Source: Heliocybe sulcata
Lineage: Eukaryota > Basidiomycota > Agaricomycetes > Gloeophyllales > Gloeophyllaceae
Length of the DNA: 64,000 nucleotides
Direction of reading: 5' to 3'
Assembly: GCA_004369045.1 (NCBI GenBank)
Contig: ML213516.1
Span: 335,579 to 399,578, forward strand
A model generated the notes under the pieces. That model did not search any database. It had not been told where the DNA came from and saw only the letters and a program-made list of their open reading frames with translations. Shown here piece by piece: positions 23,706-35,200 of this stretch (position 1 is the first letter of the stretch; every line of letters begins with the position of its first letter). The translations under genes were made by a program, and so were the position numbers.

Positions 23706-24497
23706 AACGTTTGTATTTCGCGTTGTGGTGCAGGAATATGATTGCTGGACTTGGCTGGACTTGCGTATCCTGCTATTTGGTATCTCCGATTTTGCGGCTA
23801 TGTCTGTAAGAACCATCGGCGTTCTTACACTAGCGCCCGCCAGAACGTACTGCTGAATCGGCCCGATTATCCTGATCAAAAACCCGACTCTGGTTAGTAA
23901 AGTTATCTTCTTATGTCGTACTTATCCTACCTTGCAGATTCCCAGTGAGTTATCCAGTCATTCCCCTTCTATGGTAGACCAAAAAAGAACTATCTTAGTA
24001 TTAGCGCCACTGGTGCTCAAGGGGTCGCCCACATCGATGGATTACTCGCGAATAGCGAAGATGCCTCACCTTCACCCTACTCTATACGGGCGCCGACTCG
24101 AGACCTTGAGAGCCCTCGCGCTCAAATGCTGGCTTCGAAGGGTGCCGAGCTGTTTCACGGTATGCACCTCTGTCCAGGATATTGATTTGGCTTTATTACG
24201 ACGATGGCACTAGGTGCATTCGATGGCTTCGTTTCGGTCGTGAAAGCAATGACCGGCGTATATGGAGCCTGGGTGAACACAGATGCTTCACTGTCAGCGA
24301 ATAGAAGGAGATCTATTGCGGGAAGAGGATATTCGGTATGGCCAGGCAGGTAGGAACGGTCAAGCATTACGTTTGGAGCAACTTGGAATATTACTCCACC
24401 AAGGTGCACGATATATTTTGAAATCATATTGTCCAATCTCGGGGCCATGTGCACGCTGGCAGAAAGGGAATATAACCCTGACTTTAAGTGACAGCCT
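23706..24497. other. Spacer before the unexplained ORF
   Basis: Short frames only on the plus strand. On the minus strand a frame runs 24155-24697 and overlaps the long ORF that follows; its part near 24160-24340 has an ordinary protein-like composition but matches nothing I know. Confidence 0.3.
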
Positions 24498-25445
24498 ATG
24501 TCCTGGACAACCGTCAGTGGAGATGCTGAACGTTGCAAGCACGTACCGGTCTGCTTCATGTCCTTCGTTGACCAAGCGAATTCTGTAGCTGATGTTCGGG
24601 ACCTTGAACAAGCGTGCGGATGGCACATACGTCGCTGCACCGATACAAAAGGGGCACATTCCGATGATACCGATATAGGCCGATGGGCGAGGTACACCGT
24701 CCATCACCGCGCGGCCACGTCTGCGAAGGATCTGGAAGTTGCCAGCGACTGGATTGGCTGGGAATATCTGGTTCGCAGCTTCACAAGAGTTACAAGTAAG
24801 AGGGTTGCAGTGGTCCACAAGAAGCTGGATGAGTGGTTCGGAAACTTCACGGACTCGGACGCACCCGTCGCGAATGAACGCGGCATGAGCGACGGGTCCA
24901 CTACCTGGAAGCAGAGCTTCTCTTGCTGGTGGAGACAGTGGAAGGACGACGTGATCAAACGGAATATGTGTTGGAATTGGGAGGCTCATCTAACAGGCTA
25001 CTGCCTCGAGAGATGGATGCGAGAGACAAACTACACCAGAGAGATTGGCAGGCTGGTGTTTCCGGTGTCACGTCTGCTGCAGGAAAGCCGCGGGAAGGCT
25101 AGCACAATTCCGCTACAACATGCGTGTCCGAGTCGGACAGGTATCTGGATGAACGCCAGTTCTTCAGTTATTGGCCATCCACGGGGGTGGTCCGTTTCAG
25201 CCACTCAAACTTACTTTATATTCCCTGGACAGGAAGATGGGATGTTGGCATGCACTGCACGCTGCCATGAATGTTGCCGCAATCCATCGGTTGACATATA
25301 TTTCAGCGCACGGTGGAAGAGGATTCGCCATATCGTCCTTCATAATAATCTCGGCTGCTGTCTTTCCGGGAAGCTTATCCCCGTGGCGCTTACTCTTGGT
25401 CGTCCTCCCGCCAACGATCCGCTTTCAATTGAGATGACAGCATGA
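24498..25445 (+). CDS. Long ORF of unknown status (coding on this or the opposite strand)
   Basis: The plus strand has an uninterrupted frame of 315 codons, too long to expect by chance in a window of this size. Its product is rich in Trp, Cys and Arg (for example SCWWRQWKDD, CCRNPSVDIYF) and matches no family. The opposite strand is also open in the codon-aligned frame over 24989-24360 (209 codons), with a more ordinary, Pro-rich composition (MSLPIPTHIPFDHVVLPLSP) and a 51-base stretch with perfect intron ends (GTACGT..CATAG, about 24490-24540). Trp-rich translation is what one gets opposite Pro codons, so the minus strand may be the true or former gene and this frame its shadow. I cannot decide. 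Confidence 0.25.
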   Translation: MSWTTVSGDAERCKHVPVCFMSFVDQANSVADVRDLEQACGWHIRRCTDTKGAHSDDTDIGRWARYTVHHRAATSAKDLEVASDWIGWEYLVRSFTRVTSKRVAVVHKKLDEWFGNFTDSDAPVANERGMSDGSTTWKQSFSCWWRQWKDDVIKRNMCWNWEAHLTGYCLERWMRETNYTREIGRLVFPVSRLLQESRGKASTIPLQHACPSRTGIWMNASSSVIGHPRGWSVSATQTYFIFPGQEDGMLACTARCHECCRNPSVDIYFSARWKRIRHIVLHNNLGCCLSGKLIPVALTLGRPPANDPLSIEMTA

Positions 25446-25507
25446 ATGCTGGAGAAGGATGCCCCGTGGCAGTACGATCCGTTGGGATGATCTATTGGGA
25501 GGAGCAG

Positions 25508-25514
25508 TATAAAG
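25508..25514 (+). promoter_or_regulatory. TATA box of HsbA-like gene 2
   Basis: TATAAAG, about 70 bases before the ATG at 25583. Confidence 0.45.
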
Positions 25515-25582
25515 AGACCGCAAGTGCCAACTTCTCTGACATAACGTCGGGCCTAGGGCAGAATCGGACGACATCCAAGGAT

Positions 25583-26397
25583 ATGAAGCTTACCTCTCTC
25601 GTTCCGCTCGCCTTTGTAGCATTCTGCGTTACCACAGGAGCTGGGGCGCAATCTTCCCAGTCGGTCCTGTCAGACCTCAAAGACATCAGTAACGGCGCGG
25701 CCAACTTGAAGGCCATGATATCTGGGCTTTCCAAGGCAAACGTAGGGACTGATGCGCACGTGAGTAGTGGCTCGGAAAGACCAAGTCAGTAATACTATGA
25801 ACTTTTCTGATATGCACACACAACAGGATATTGCGGCTGGGTTGCAGAATATTGTCGGAAGAACATCTAGCGCCATAGGTGTCGTCGAAGTCGTGAGCAA
25901 CTCAACATAACGCATCTGAGCCTGTATCCGCCACTTACCGTTTACGCAGGTAAATCCGAAACCTTTCTCCGATAAGGCGGCCAGTGAAGTGGTTGACGCT
26001 CTCGCCTTAGTGAGCTTGCCAATCCAACACTCCGCGTATGCCAATTGAAATACTCTTGTAGCTCACCAGTAATCAGAAGGGCCTCATTTCGGAGGTAGGG
26101 CTTGACGCTCCCGCCGATTATCGCTCTAATACATAACCAATGTGTAGCTGGCCGATAAGAAAGAGGTCTTCGAGGGAGCGAAGTTCACCGGCCCTATCTC
26201 GGACTCGCTTCTGGGCCTTCAAGGGGTCGACGACGTGAGCTTCTCTTTAATGAGAGCATATTTTCCTGATTCACGAGACTACGTAGACTTACCTAACCAA
26301 CATCATAAAGCTCATACCAAGCCAGAAATCTGCGGCGACAAAGCTCAAGAGCTCCTTGGACGTCTTGGTAGAGTCTGCCATCATGAGCTACTCTTGA
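25583..26397 (+). CDS. HsbA-like secreted protein 2
   Basis: Paralogue of the HsbA-like gene at 14.4 kb. It starts MKLTSLVPLAFVAFCVTTGA, a signal peptide ending near GAGA-QSSQ, then SVLSDLKDISNGAANLKAMI. Later small exons give DIAAGLQNIVGRTSSAIGVV, NPKPFSDKAASEVVDALA, LADKKEVFEGAKFTGPISDS, and the last LIPSQKSAATKLKSSLDVLV with ESAIMSYS before TGA at 26395-26397. LIPSQK and the final SxxxSYS/KTYS end match copy 1, as do intron positions. About six introns split roughly 190 codons. Secretion is well supported; surface binding is inferred from the family. The two copies are only moderately alike, so the duplication is not recent. Confidence 0.7.
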
Positions 26398-26608
26398 GTC
26401 CATAGTCGTAGTCGAGATCGGGCGTCCTCCAGTTCATCAGGTATTATGACGCGAAGATATTGATTGCAGAGTACAAGTGTATGCCTTACAACCGCTCCAC
26501 TGCGAACCTGCAGCAGAAGAAGTATACAGCAATGCATCTTTTTGGGACGTATCGCCGCAGCACTCGTCGACTCATCTCATGCGCCCACGCACCAGGGAGA
26601 CGAATGGC

Positions 26609-27515
26609 TTAATGACTTTCATGGTACGTGAAATCCCCAAGGGCAGCACTAAGGGAAGCAGGTAAGTAACTTCCTTCCAAAAAAATCTCATGATTGCGAG
26701 AGATTACCTGGATGCCGACATTCCTGTCACTGCTCCTCGGTACGTTCCGAATTTAACCCTGTAGATAGGATAAATAGGGGCGTAGAGTCTCTAATGTCGA
26801 GGACATCAATCACCCCGTCCGCTTGGTGCCCATATTTCCGGAAGCCGAGTAGCTCAGCAGAGTGGCGCCAGTATCGGCGTTCTTGACCAGATATTGCATC
26901 TTCCCCTTTGATCCGGCCGTGAAGGTCAGAGTATGCTCAGTAGTGCGATCCGTAAACTGAGCCAAGGGAATGGATGGACAGTGCGTCTTGGAGCAGTCGC
27001 GGACATGGTCTTTGACGGCGACTACGCCGGCGACTGCGTCCAAGGTGATAACAGGCCCACCGGTACCGCCATGTGTCAAGAGTTGCATGAGGTGGAAGAA
27101 AGTCTTGGTTGTCTTGGTCTTCGAAAAGAGATAGTATTTCCACTTGTATGTCGCTGTAATGCCATCGGCGACGCCCTCGTTCGCAAATTCGATCCGCTGA
27201 CGAGGCTGGTCAAGGTGCTTGGGATCGAGTTGCTTCTTCGGGTTGTTTGTAAGCTCCAGGTCGTAGCAGTCTTTGATGTGGACCGAGGAGGGGCATCCTT
27301 GTTTCAGTACACCTACAGATGAGGCAGTAATGAACAGGCCTAAGACGACATATGGAAAAACCATTACCTGTAGCTTGCCACTCAAAGCCGTTGATGTTCC
27401 CTTCGAACATCTTGGATCCATCCGCTAGGACGCGGTCACGCGACTGGAGAGCAGTCTGCATGTCGTCTCCGAGAGCCAGAGGGAGAGCGACGAGCAAGAC
27501 CGAAATTAATCGCAT
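26609..27515 (-). CDS. Secreted concanavalin-like fold protein of fungal type
   Basis: A secreted protein of a fungal family with a beta-sandwich of the lectin/glucanase type; related folds include polysaccharide lyases. Exon 1 is MRLISVLLVALPLALGDDMQ (signal peptide) through NGFEWQAT. Exon 2 starts GVLKQGCPSSVHIKDCYDLE and continues QRIEFANEGVADGITATYKW, KWKYYLFS, FFHLMQLLTHGG, GGPVITLDAVAGVVAVKDHV, CPSIPLAQFTDRTTEHTLTF and TGATLLSYSASGN. Two more small exons then fit well: VKFGTYRGAVTGMSAS, and AALGDFTYHESH before a TAA at 26609. The 'FHLMQ..GGPVITLDA..KD' pattern recurs in many fungal proteins I know only as hypothetical or polysaccharide lyase-like. Two paired cysteines near the front may form a disulfide. 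Catalytic activity is not established. Confidence 0.65.
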
Positions 27516-29034
27516 CGTACGAATTCAGGTGTAACAGGGGTGGTGTCAAGTCTGCAGAGTCATTCCACCGCACCTCTTCTATAGTCACTCGGCCTCTGTA
27601 GGTGCACCGAAGCAGACTTGCGAAAGGCCGACCAGTATCACGCTGGTCCGGCAAAGACGCAGGAAGGCATTCATACCCAGGCGCGGACGAATATTAGCAC
27701 GACCGGCAGCGTTTCAGTAGAGGAGGCGCTGCAATCTGATCAAAGAAGTTGATGGGTGTAGTTGAAGCCCCACCATGCCAATATACCAGGTGGTATCGTC
27801 GGTGGTAACGCTGGACCGGGAACAATGGCCAATGATAAACTTCGATTAGCGCTACAAGTTCGATATTTCGTCCTAAGTAGTTCGAACAAGGTTATAGTGA
27901 TGGCATGGCTAGCTTGATGGGGTTACAGTCACGTGGGTTTGGCCAGACGGAGTAGTCGTCGCTCCAGAAAGTCCGCCATTACCGTCCCCAATTCCCTCGA
28001 GACCACAGAGCTTTTTCCTATGGATGACAGTCGTGACGGCTATCCCGCGAGCAGTAAGTCTTTATAGCAGTGGGGCAGTATCGCTGACAGCGGTGGTCCA
28101 AGTCCAAGGAAGAAGTGTAGTGATAGGGCCTAGAATAAGTATAGGAACGATCTTCGTGGCGGCGTTAGCGATGTCCACTGTTGCGGATACGGTCGAGCAT
28201 AGCCCAAAGGTGGGCCTGCTTCCCAGGTCCCGGGCAAATAATATGGAGGTCGGGAGCGCAACGGAGCGCGCTGCAACTCAGGAACTGAGCAAATGCGAGA
28301 TGAGACAGTAAACAATTAAACCAGTATCTTCTACATACAATGCAGGGCTCCTGAGCGGATGGTAGGGCAGAACTTCCCTTGCTCTGGGGACATGCCCTTG
28401 TAGTCAAAGTGCAGTTCGAGTTCCACTGCAGCAATATGCTACTTGGCCATCTGTAACAAGTATCGAATCAAAATGGATGTGACAAATGGTACGGCAGTAA
28501 GATGTGACCGCTTCATTGGGCAACTAACATACCATATGTCTGACAGAGATAGCCTCTGGAACTTGGCATGCAGACACTTGCGCCTGCTGCGTAAATGAGA
28601 AGAGAGGCTGCGTCAAAACCAGTTGCCGGCAGGTATGCTTCTGGCATCATTAGTGATAAAGGTCTTGGCAGGCATTTCTAGAGGTCGATAGCCAGATTAA
28701 TAGCGACAGTCATAGGTTCCTGACGAAGCCAGACAGCTCTCGGTATTGAAATATTGACCTTCGGTGTATACAGCACCAGGCTCTATGGGACACGGTGACT
28801 ATAACTTTCATGAGCATGATGTACGAGCATTTTATACGCGAACAATACATTAGCACGACGTCAGTGGACAGTAGCAAGAGGTGAGAGTGATTTTAAGCAA
28901 GAACGAAAGCGGTCCACAGAAGTCCACAGACCATTTGGGAGGCGTGGGAATTACTGCGGTGTTTGCCTGACCGGCGGAGTACTCAGTCGAGGACGCCTGC
29001 CTCATCGTCCTCAAGACCGTCGACATCGCCCATC
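27516..29034. other. Gene-free stretch before RPS26
   Basis: About 1.5 kb holding two divergent promoters (concanavalin-like gene and RPS26). A 95-codon frame (28024-28311, plus) is rich in Val/Ala/Ser but has no recognisable features. I see no RNA gene. Confidence 0.4.
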
Positions 29035-29684
29035 ATGGTGAGTACAGATCTACGTAGTTGCTGCTGGTACAGACGGTACAGGTGCTGCTCCTGTGTTGAA
29101 CGAGGCTCTACTGAGGTGGTTGGGGATGGATTGCAGTTTCAGCTTCCGGATGACCTTTGAAGGCATGGCGCTGACCGGCGTGCTTTCTACAGACCAAGAA
29201 GAGAAGAAATCATGGCCGCAACAAGAAGGGCCGCGGGCACGTCGGTTTCGTCCGTTGCTCTAACTGCTCACGTTGTGTCGCCAAGGACAAGGCGATCAAG
29301 CGGTTTACCGTGAGGAACATGGTTGAGAGCGCTGCTGTTAGGGATATCAGTGACGCGAGTGTCTACCCTGGTGCGTCTACTACTCGATGTTTCGCTACCC
29401 TTTTACTGACAGCACCTCCCTATCATTCAGAGTACGTTGTTCCTAAGCTCTACCTTAAAATCGCATACTGTGTTTCGTGCGCCATCCACTCGCACGGTGC
29501 GTTCGACAGATATCTTTTCATGCTTGTAACTCACTTTCATCGCGACATAGTTGTCCGTGTGCGCTCTCGCGAGGGTCGCCGCAACCGTGCGCCCCCTCCC
29601 CGTGTCCGGTGGAAGGACGGCAAGAAGGTTAACCCTGCTGTCGTTGCTGCTGAGGAGGCTAAGGCTGCTGCCAAGGCTACATGA
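29035..29684 (+). CDS. RPS26: 40S ribosomal protein S26 (eS26)
   Basis: A small-subunit ribosomal protein near the mRNA exit channel. Exon 1 codes only for the ATG (29035-29037) and is followed directly by GTGAGT. Exon 2 starts at 29193 with [20 protein letters not shown] and holds [18 protein letters not shown] and [18 protein letters not shown]. Exon 3 is [20 protein letters not shown]. Exon 4 is [20 protein letters not shown] through a Lys/Ala-rich tail to TGA. The cysteines of CSNC and CVSC are the expected zinc ligands. Chain length is about 120, normal. A single-codon first exon is common for intron-rich ribosomal protein genes in fungi. Confidence 0.95.
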
Positions 29685-29891
29685 GTTGTCTATCTTTCTT
29701 CGCATGTTTTCTCAAGCTACACGAGATATGTATCATTGCTCTCCAATGCACGCCTTTCCTCCGAGAACGCTGGGGACTGCCCGTTGACCGCCGTGGTTTC
29801 GTCGATGCATGAAATCCGGATTTGTACGTACCTCTGAAGCTGCTGGCATGGCGGCATACAACTTCTCTACCTGACTTATAGCTGGTCCCAC

Positions 29892-30237
29892 ATGTCAAGC
29901 TCGCCTTTAAAGCGGACTGCTGAGACACGAGACACTCCATATAGAACAAGCCGTTTTTCGAAGATGGATGAGGAAACTACAATTTGCCAGGTGAGTCTGT
30001 TCCTCTATGCCCTTGCCACAATCTTCCGCTGCGGGTCTCCCCCGATCGAGATCACTGTCGGACGGCATTTGAAACAAACAGATAGTGTGGTTAGAATCCT
30101 GGTCTCGATACCACGAACTAGAGGAAATGATCGTTCCAGCTCGTTCACTACTAGACTGTAGTGCACGAAGAAAGTCTCAAATACTTCACACAGGTACGGG
30201 GACGCTTGAAGGTCGACGTGACTCGTCTCAGGATTAA
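29892..30237 (+). CDS. Small unknown protein, 84 residues
   Basis: Two exons join cleanly. Exon 1, 29892-29990, codes for MSSSPLKRTAETRDTPYRTS and RFSKMDEETTICQ, followed at once by GTGAGT. Exon 2, 30082-30237, follows an AACAG acceptor and codes for IVWLESWSRYHELEEMIVPA, RSLLDCSARRKSQILHTGTG and TLEGRRDSSQD before TAA. The middle is likely a helix with Trp, Tyr and acidic residues, the ends are polar and basic. There is no signal peptide or membrane segment. I recognise no family. The TAA at 30235-30237 overlaps by two bases the TAA of F-box gene 2 on the other strand (30234-30236), so the two genes converge on the same point. Good splice sites and composition favour a real gene; alternative is a chance pair of frames. 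Confidence 0.45.
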
Positions 30238-31804
30238 CTGTCAGATTCCGGCACAGGACCCCTCAGTCGCATCATGGCTTCGATAATGTCCCGCCATGTC
30301 CTTGAGCACACGTCTCTCCTTGCCATAGCACGTAGGTTGAGTGATGGATAAAGAGCGATGAGGAATTGAGCTATTCTGTCTGTCTCGGCGTACTCGCCTA
30401 ACGGGTCTGCAAGATGCAGATGCTTCAACCCATGCGACGAAGGGGTAGGGTACGGCAAGCCCTGTTGTATTGAGAGCCGGACAGGGAAATCTAACTCCTC
30501 CAGGGACTGACAATATTCTGCAAACGCGTGGAGGCACAACATGGTCGGACCTCGCCCGTCGTCGTGCAAGCGGTGGCTGGCCGAGAAGGACCGCAATCTC
30601 GGCCAAGAGGCAGCGAGCTGCTCGACTTCTTGATCCTCCACTAGTATCATAACGTCCATCAGCTCGAGGACACAGTCCTCCATATGTCTGAGGTCGAGCA
30701 GCGGCTCGAAGACGTCCTTAAAGTCGTATTGTCGAATAGGCGGCCACCAAGAAGTTGATGGCAGATGCGCTCGGAAACAGCGCAGGCGAGGGAACCGACT
30801 CGCGACCTTCCGGAAGAAATGCGGGTAATCCCCTGCTTTGCCGAGGGAGAATCTGACGGAAAGGGAAACCAGGCGCCTGCTCGCGAGGCTGTCGAGGGCA
30901 TGGAGACACAAGGTCAGATCTCCAAACAGCTCTAGATGCTCCAGATTCTCCAGAGACGAGTGTATGCCGGCCAGCATATCGAGCATGATGCAGCAGTCAA
31001 TGCTCAAGGAAGAAAGTCTCTGGAACGGGTGAAGGACAGGCGGAAGAGCCGGCGCTAATCTGTGTGCTAGCAGCTGGCAGCCTTTCAAGTGAAGAGACTG
31101 CAGTCCCTTCATACGAGCGAAGGCACGGATACAGTACTGCGGCAGCCAGCCATGCACCGTCAGGTGTTGTAGAGAAGACGCCTGGTCCGCCAGAGTGTCT
31201 AGGAAAGCTGCCAACTCGTGGTTCTCTCGGACTGCCTCTGGCTTCGAGGAGATTTGTATGTCAACATGAACTAGTGACGCAGTGATAAAAAAGATGGATT
31301 GTAATGTTGACAGGTCCGCACCGTCCCAGAAAAGCGTGCGTAGCCGTGGTAGGATGGGAGCCTGCAGCAGCTGCCACAGCCGATGCAGTGCGGAGGAGTG
31401 GATGCGGCGATGGCTGGAAGAAATCTTTATCTCCCTAATACATGCTGCGTAGCGTATGAGACGCGTAAGTTCTTTCGATGGCACGCTCCCAAGGAGCACC
31501 TTCCCGAAGAATTGACATTGAGGTTAAGTCAGATAGACCATAGAAAAGCTGAAAGTTAACTACGCACATGGCCGGAATATTGCCAGACGAATCCGGACAA
31601 AATCCTGAACAGCGGCACCAGCGAGTCCATCCGCTTCCAAAGCAGATCCAGTGCTGGGTCAAGGAAAGCCTTGCACGAAAGAGCTATGCAAAGCAAATCG
31701 CGCCTGTGCCGCCGCAACGGTGCGACATCTTTCCAAGTTGTTCGAATCTCCGTATGATTCAAGATTTCGAGGATAATGTCTCTATTCAAGAGCGCGGCCT
31801 GCAT
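30234..31804 (-). CDS. F-box / leucine-rich-repeat-like protein 2
   Basis: Paralogue of the F-box gene at 22 kb. Exon 1 (31804-31568) codes for MQAALLNRDIILEILNHTEI, RRDLLCIALSCKAFLDPALD and LLWKRMDSLVPLFRILSGF, an F-box-like region. A 68-base intron (31500-31567) follows. Exon 2 (31499-30234) is one long open frame of about 420 codons starting VLLGSVPSKELTRLIRYAA, with leucine-rich stretches (LPRLRTLFWDGADLSTLQSI, LQHLTVHGWLPQYCIRAFA, LEHLELFGDLTLCLHALDSL) and a SWPRLRSFSASHRL segment like SWPRIEELLLCAP in copy 1. The single intron sits at the matching place in both. It probably recruits substrates to an SCF ligase. The end meets the small gene's stop codon. Confidence 0.75.
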
Positions 31805-32242
31805 TGTCGTGTACTTCCTGGTACCGAGAGACAGTATCTGATGAACACATCTCCTTTCAACGCGCCCGCACCTGAGACCAAAATAGTTTTTGCCTCGAGG
31901 GAGCGCTAAACTTGTCAATGACAGACACTGTTGCTTTACTTGGAGATCCCGTCAGTACCACTTCTTCGACAGCGGACAGCGAGGACAGCAGTGTACGTCG
32001 ACTTCCTGGCGGGATGATTAATGTATTGGCAAGGTACAAAAAGGCAAGGGGAGGTGGGGGGGGGACGATGACGGTAGTATAGGGTACTTTCCCAAGGATC
32101 TACGGGTCCCGGACATTGACTGCGTATTAGAACAGCTTGTCGTATTTTACAGAGTGCAGGTATAGTGTAGTATTGTTGGCATGAGGACAAAGCAAAGCGC
32201 GTGACAGCAGAGGTAGAGCATGATTTGAAGTTGACAGGAAAC
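31805..32242. other. Spacer between F-box gene 2 and the CDK9-like gene
   Basis: About 440 bases holding the F-box 2 promoter and the kinase gene's 3' region. A plus-strand run of G (around 32048-32065) is notable but short. Confidence 0.4.
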
Positions 32243-35200
32243 TCATCCATAGTTCAATCCCGCCGGGCCAGGTCCAGGCCCAGGGAATCGACCGCCTCGA
32301 GGACCGCCGCCACGACTGCCGCCACCTCTAACCAGTGGCATATGCGGGTGGTGAGGTAAATGAGGCATCCAATGTCCCCTCATCCCATGAGGAGCTCCAG
32401 GTGGCATCGCACCACCTGGAGGGGGAACGGCGTACGGCATGCCAGCAGGCGCCATAGGAGGGAATCCACCAGGGCCCGTTGGAAACATTGGCGCACCTCC
32501 TGAGAACTGTTGAGGAAATCCACCAGGAGGCGGCCCAGTCCTGAAAACCTCACGAGGCGGTAAAGCGTTCGGATTAAAGTGACGACCGTTGGGGGCCATG
32601 GGACCTTGTGAAAATCTGGCAGCTTGCTCCAATTGCTGCATCTGAGGCAACGGGAGAGGTGGGCCTGCAGGTGCCTGATTGCGTCTACCTCTTCTGTCGA
32701 ATTCATGCGATGCCTCATACGTGGGAAGGCTGAAATTAAGGAGCACGATTGAGTAAGACTCCACAGAAACTGGTCGACGTGTGCACTCACGACTTAGGGT
32801 CTGCAGGTAGGGGGTCGGACCAGAAATAATCGTGATCTAGCGCCTCGGACGCAGTGATCCGCTCGCGAGGGTTGAGAGTAAGGAGTTTGTCCAGGAGATC
32901 ATAGGTCTCGGGACCGATCCTACATTCCACAGTCAGCCACAACCTCTCGCTAAGAAGCAGCGTACTAACGTTTCGTATACCTGCTTTACCCTCCTGTTAT
33001 ACAGCGGGAAGCGCTTCACACCTTCGCATCCAGGAAGTTGGTCCCAATTAGGCCAGTTTTGCTGATTCGGCGAACCGCACAGCTGCCAGATCTTGTCCAG
33101 CTGATCTATATCGGACGAGCCGGCCAAAATAGGTTTGCGCCAGAACATCTCTCCAAGAACACACCTTCATCCCCTCTGTTAGCCAGGCAAACACGTGCAC
33201 AAGGAAATAAGACAGTACCCAATACCCCAAATATCGACTTCCCCGCCATACTGCCTCGCACCAAGGAGCAGCTCGGGTGGGCGGTACCACCGGGTAACGA
33301 CACAGTTCGTGTACTTGCGCTCTCGTCCGTACCGGTCCAGTCTGTAATCGCCGCCGCGGACGATGTTTGGGTCGTACGAACGCGCAAGACCGAAGTCAGC
33401 AATCCGCAGAGAGCCGTTATTCGAGATGAGTAGGTTTGCAGCCTTCATATCACGGTGCAGGATTTGATTCTAGAGAGACAGGGTTTAATGGCGAGCTGCA
33501 TAGCTGTAAGGAGTACCTACCCTGTGCATGTACTCGGTACCCTCGAGGAGCTGCTTCATATACAACTTGATTTGACTGGGTTGAAGCTTCACCCGTTCGT
33601 TCTCCAGCAACCCGGCGAGATCGTGGTCCATGTAAGGAAAGACCATGTATACCGACAACGGCGCCTCCTTGCCCTTGCCTAGAATGGTGGAGAGAAGGTT
33701 ATTCACAGAAGGGTCCGGAATGACATCTACAGCTTACTGCGAACGACAAACATATCCAAGATATCAACAATGCAAGGATGATTCAAAGCTTTTAGGATCT
33801 TGATCTCCCGAAGCGCAGTGACCGGCATGCCTTCCTTCTCGTTATGCATTAGGATGCGCTTGAGAGCGACAGCCCTGCCCGCCTGGGTATGGATAGCCTT
33901 ATGCACCTCGCTGTGATACGGGCATATAAGCTTCCGAGCCAGCAAGAACATCAGGAGATACAAACCCGAATGTGCCCTCGCCCAACTTGGTCAGCACGTC
34001 GTAGTCGGACTGCGAACCGCACCCGACAAACGCACGCCCATATGCAGCCTTCTCCTGCTCCGGTGTTCGGTGCACAGGCACCCGCTTCGGCTTCGGCGGG
34101 ACAACGGGAGCTCGCCTCTTCGTCTCAGAAGGTTTGGGTGTTTCATCATTTCGAGGTAACAAGACAGACGGAGGTGTTCGGTCTTCCCTAGGCGCGCCAG
34201 GTCTCTTAACGGGTATGGATATCGAAACAGCCGCGTGCCTGACTGGCAGGGTCTCGTCCACCGCAGGCTCCCCGGGAGGAGGAGGGGGTGGGGGACTAGG
34301 CGGTGGAGGAGGAAGCAACGAACGGTCCCGCGGAAGAGGCGGAGTTATGGGTCCGCGAGACATCCTAGGAGAGACAGGGCCAGGCGGGAGCGTCGGTGAA
34401 ATGGGTCGATAGTCATCGTACTCGCGGCGGACGTCGTCCTCGTACGCGTCCCGACGTCGGTCCCTGTAGTCGTCCCATCGCTCGCTGTAGTCACGGTACT
34501 GATAGCCTCGGTCTCGCCTGTGGTAGTCGAAATCATCTGGGGGCGTTCGCCGGTAGTGACCGCGAGGGTCGCGAGAATAGTCGCGAGGATAGTACGGGGG
34601 GTCCTCTGGGACATATGATCTCTCCTGTCTGTAGTCGTAAGTGCTCCCTTTTCGCCTCAAATCTTCCGGGGGCGGAGGAGATGGCTCGCGAACCGGTGAA
34701 CGCGGGCGCGGCAGCCTATGCTTCTCCTTCGGCGTGCGTGACGGAGAAACGGGCGACTGAGATCTTCCATGGGAGGATATAGAGGGCGATGACTTTCCAG
34801 TGCTGCTTTCTGCCTTGGGTTGCAATCTACGGTTGTCACGACGCAAATCCCGGTCGTCCTCCCATCTCCTCTCTTGCCTCTCTCTGTCGTAATCACCTCT
34901 CCGGTCGTAGTCATCTCTTCGGTCGTATTCCCATTCGTCTCTCCGGGTAGGAGGGTAGTATGAATCGCCTGCGACATACGAGTCTCTTGACCATCTATCT
35001 CGCGACCTGTCGTGGCCAGGGTCCCGATGATCCGCTCGAGCAGGCCGCCTCTTCAGTGTACGTTCGCGTTCGTCTGCTTCACGTATTCTTCGCTCATCCT
35101 CCTCGGATCTCACGTACACTGCAGGGGCCCTAGATCTGTACCCATCGTCATCATGTACAGGCGTAGAACGCGAGGCTATTTTCTGCTTGAAAGGGAACGG

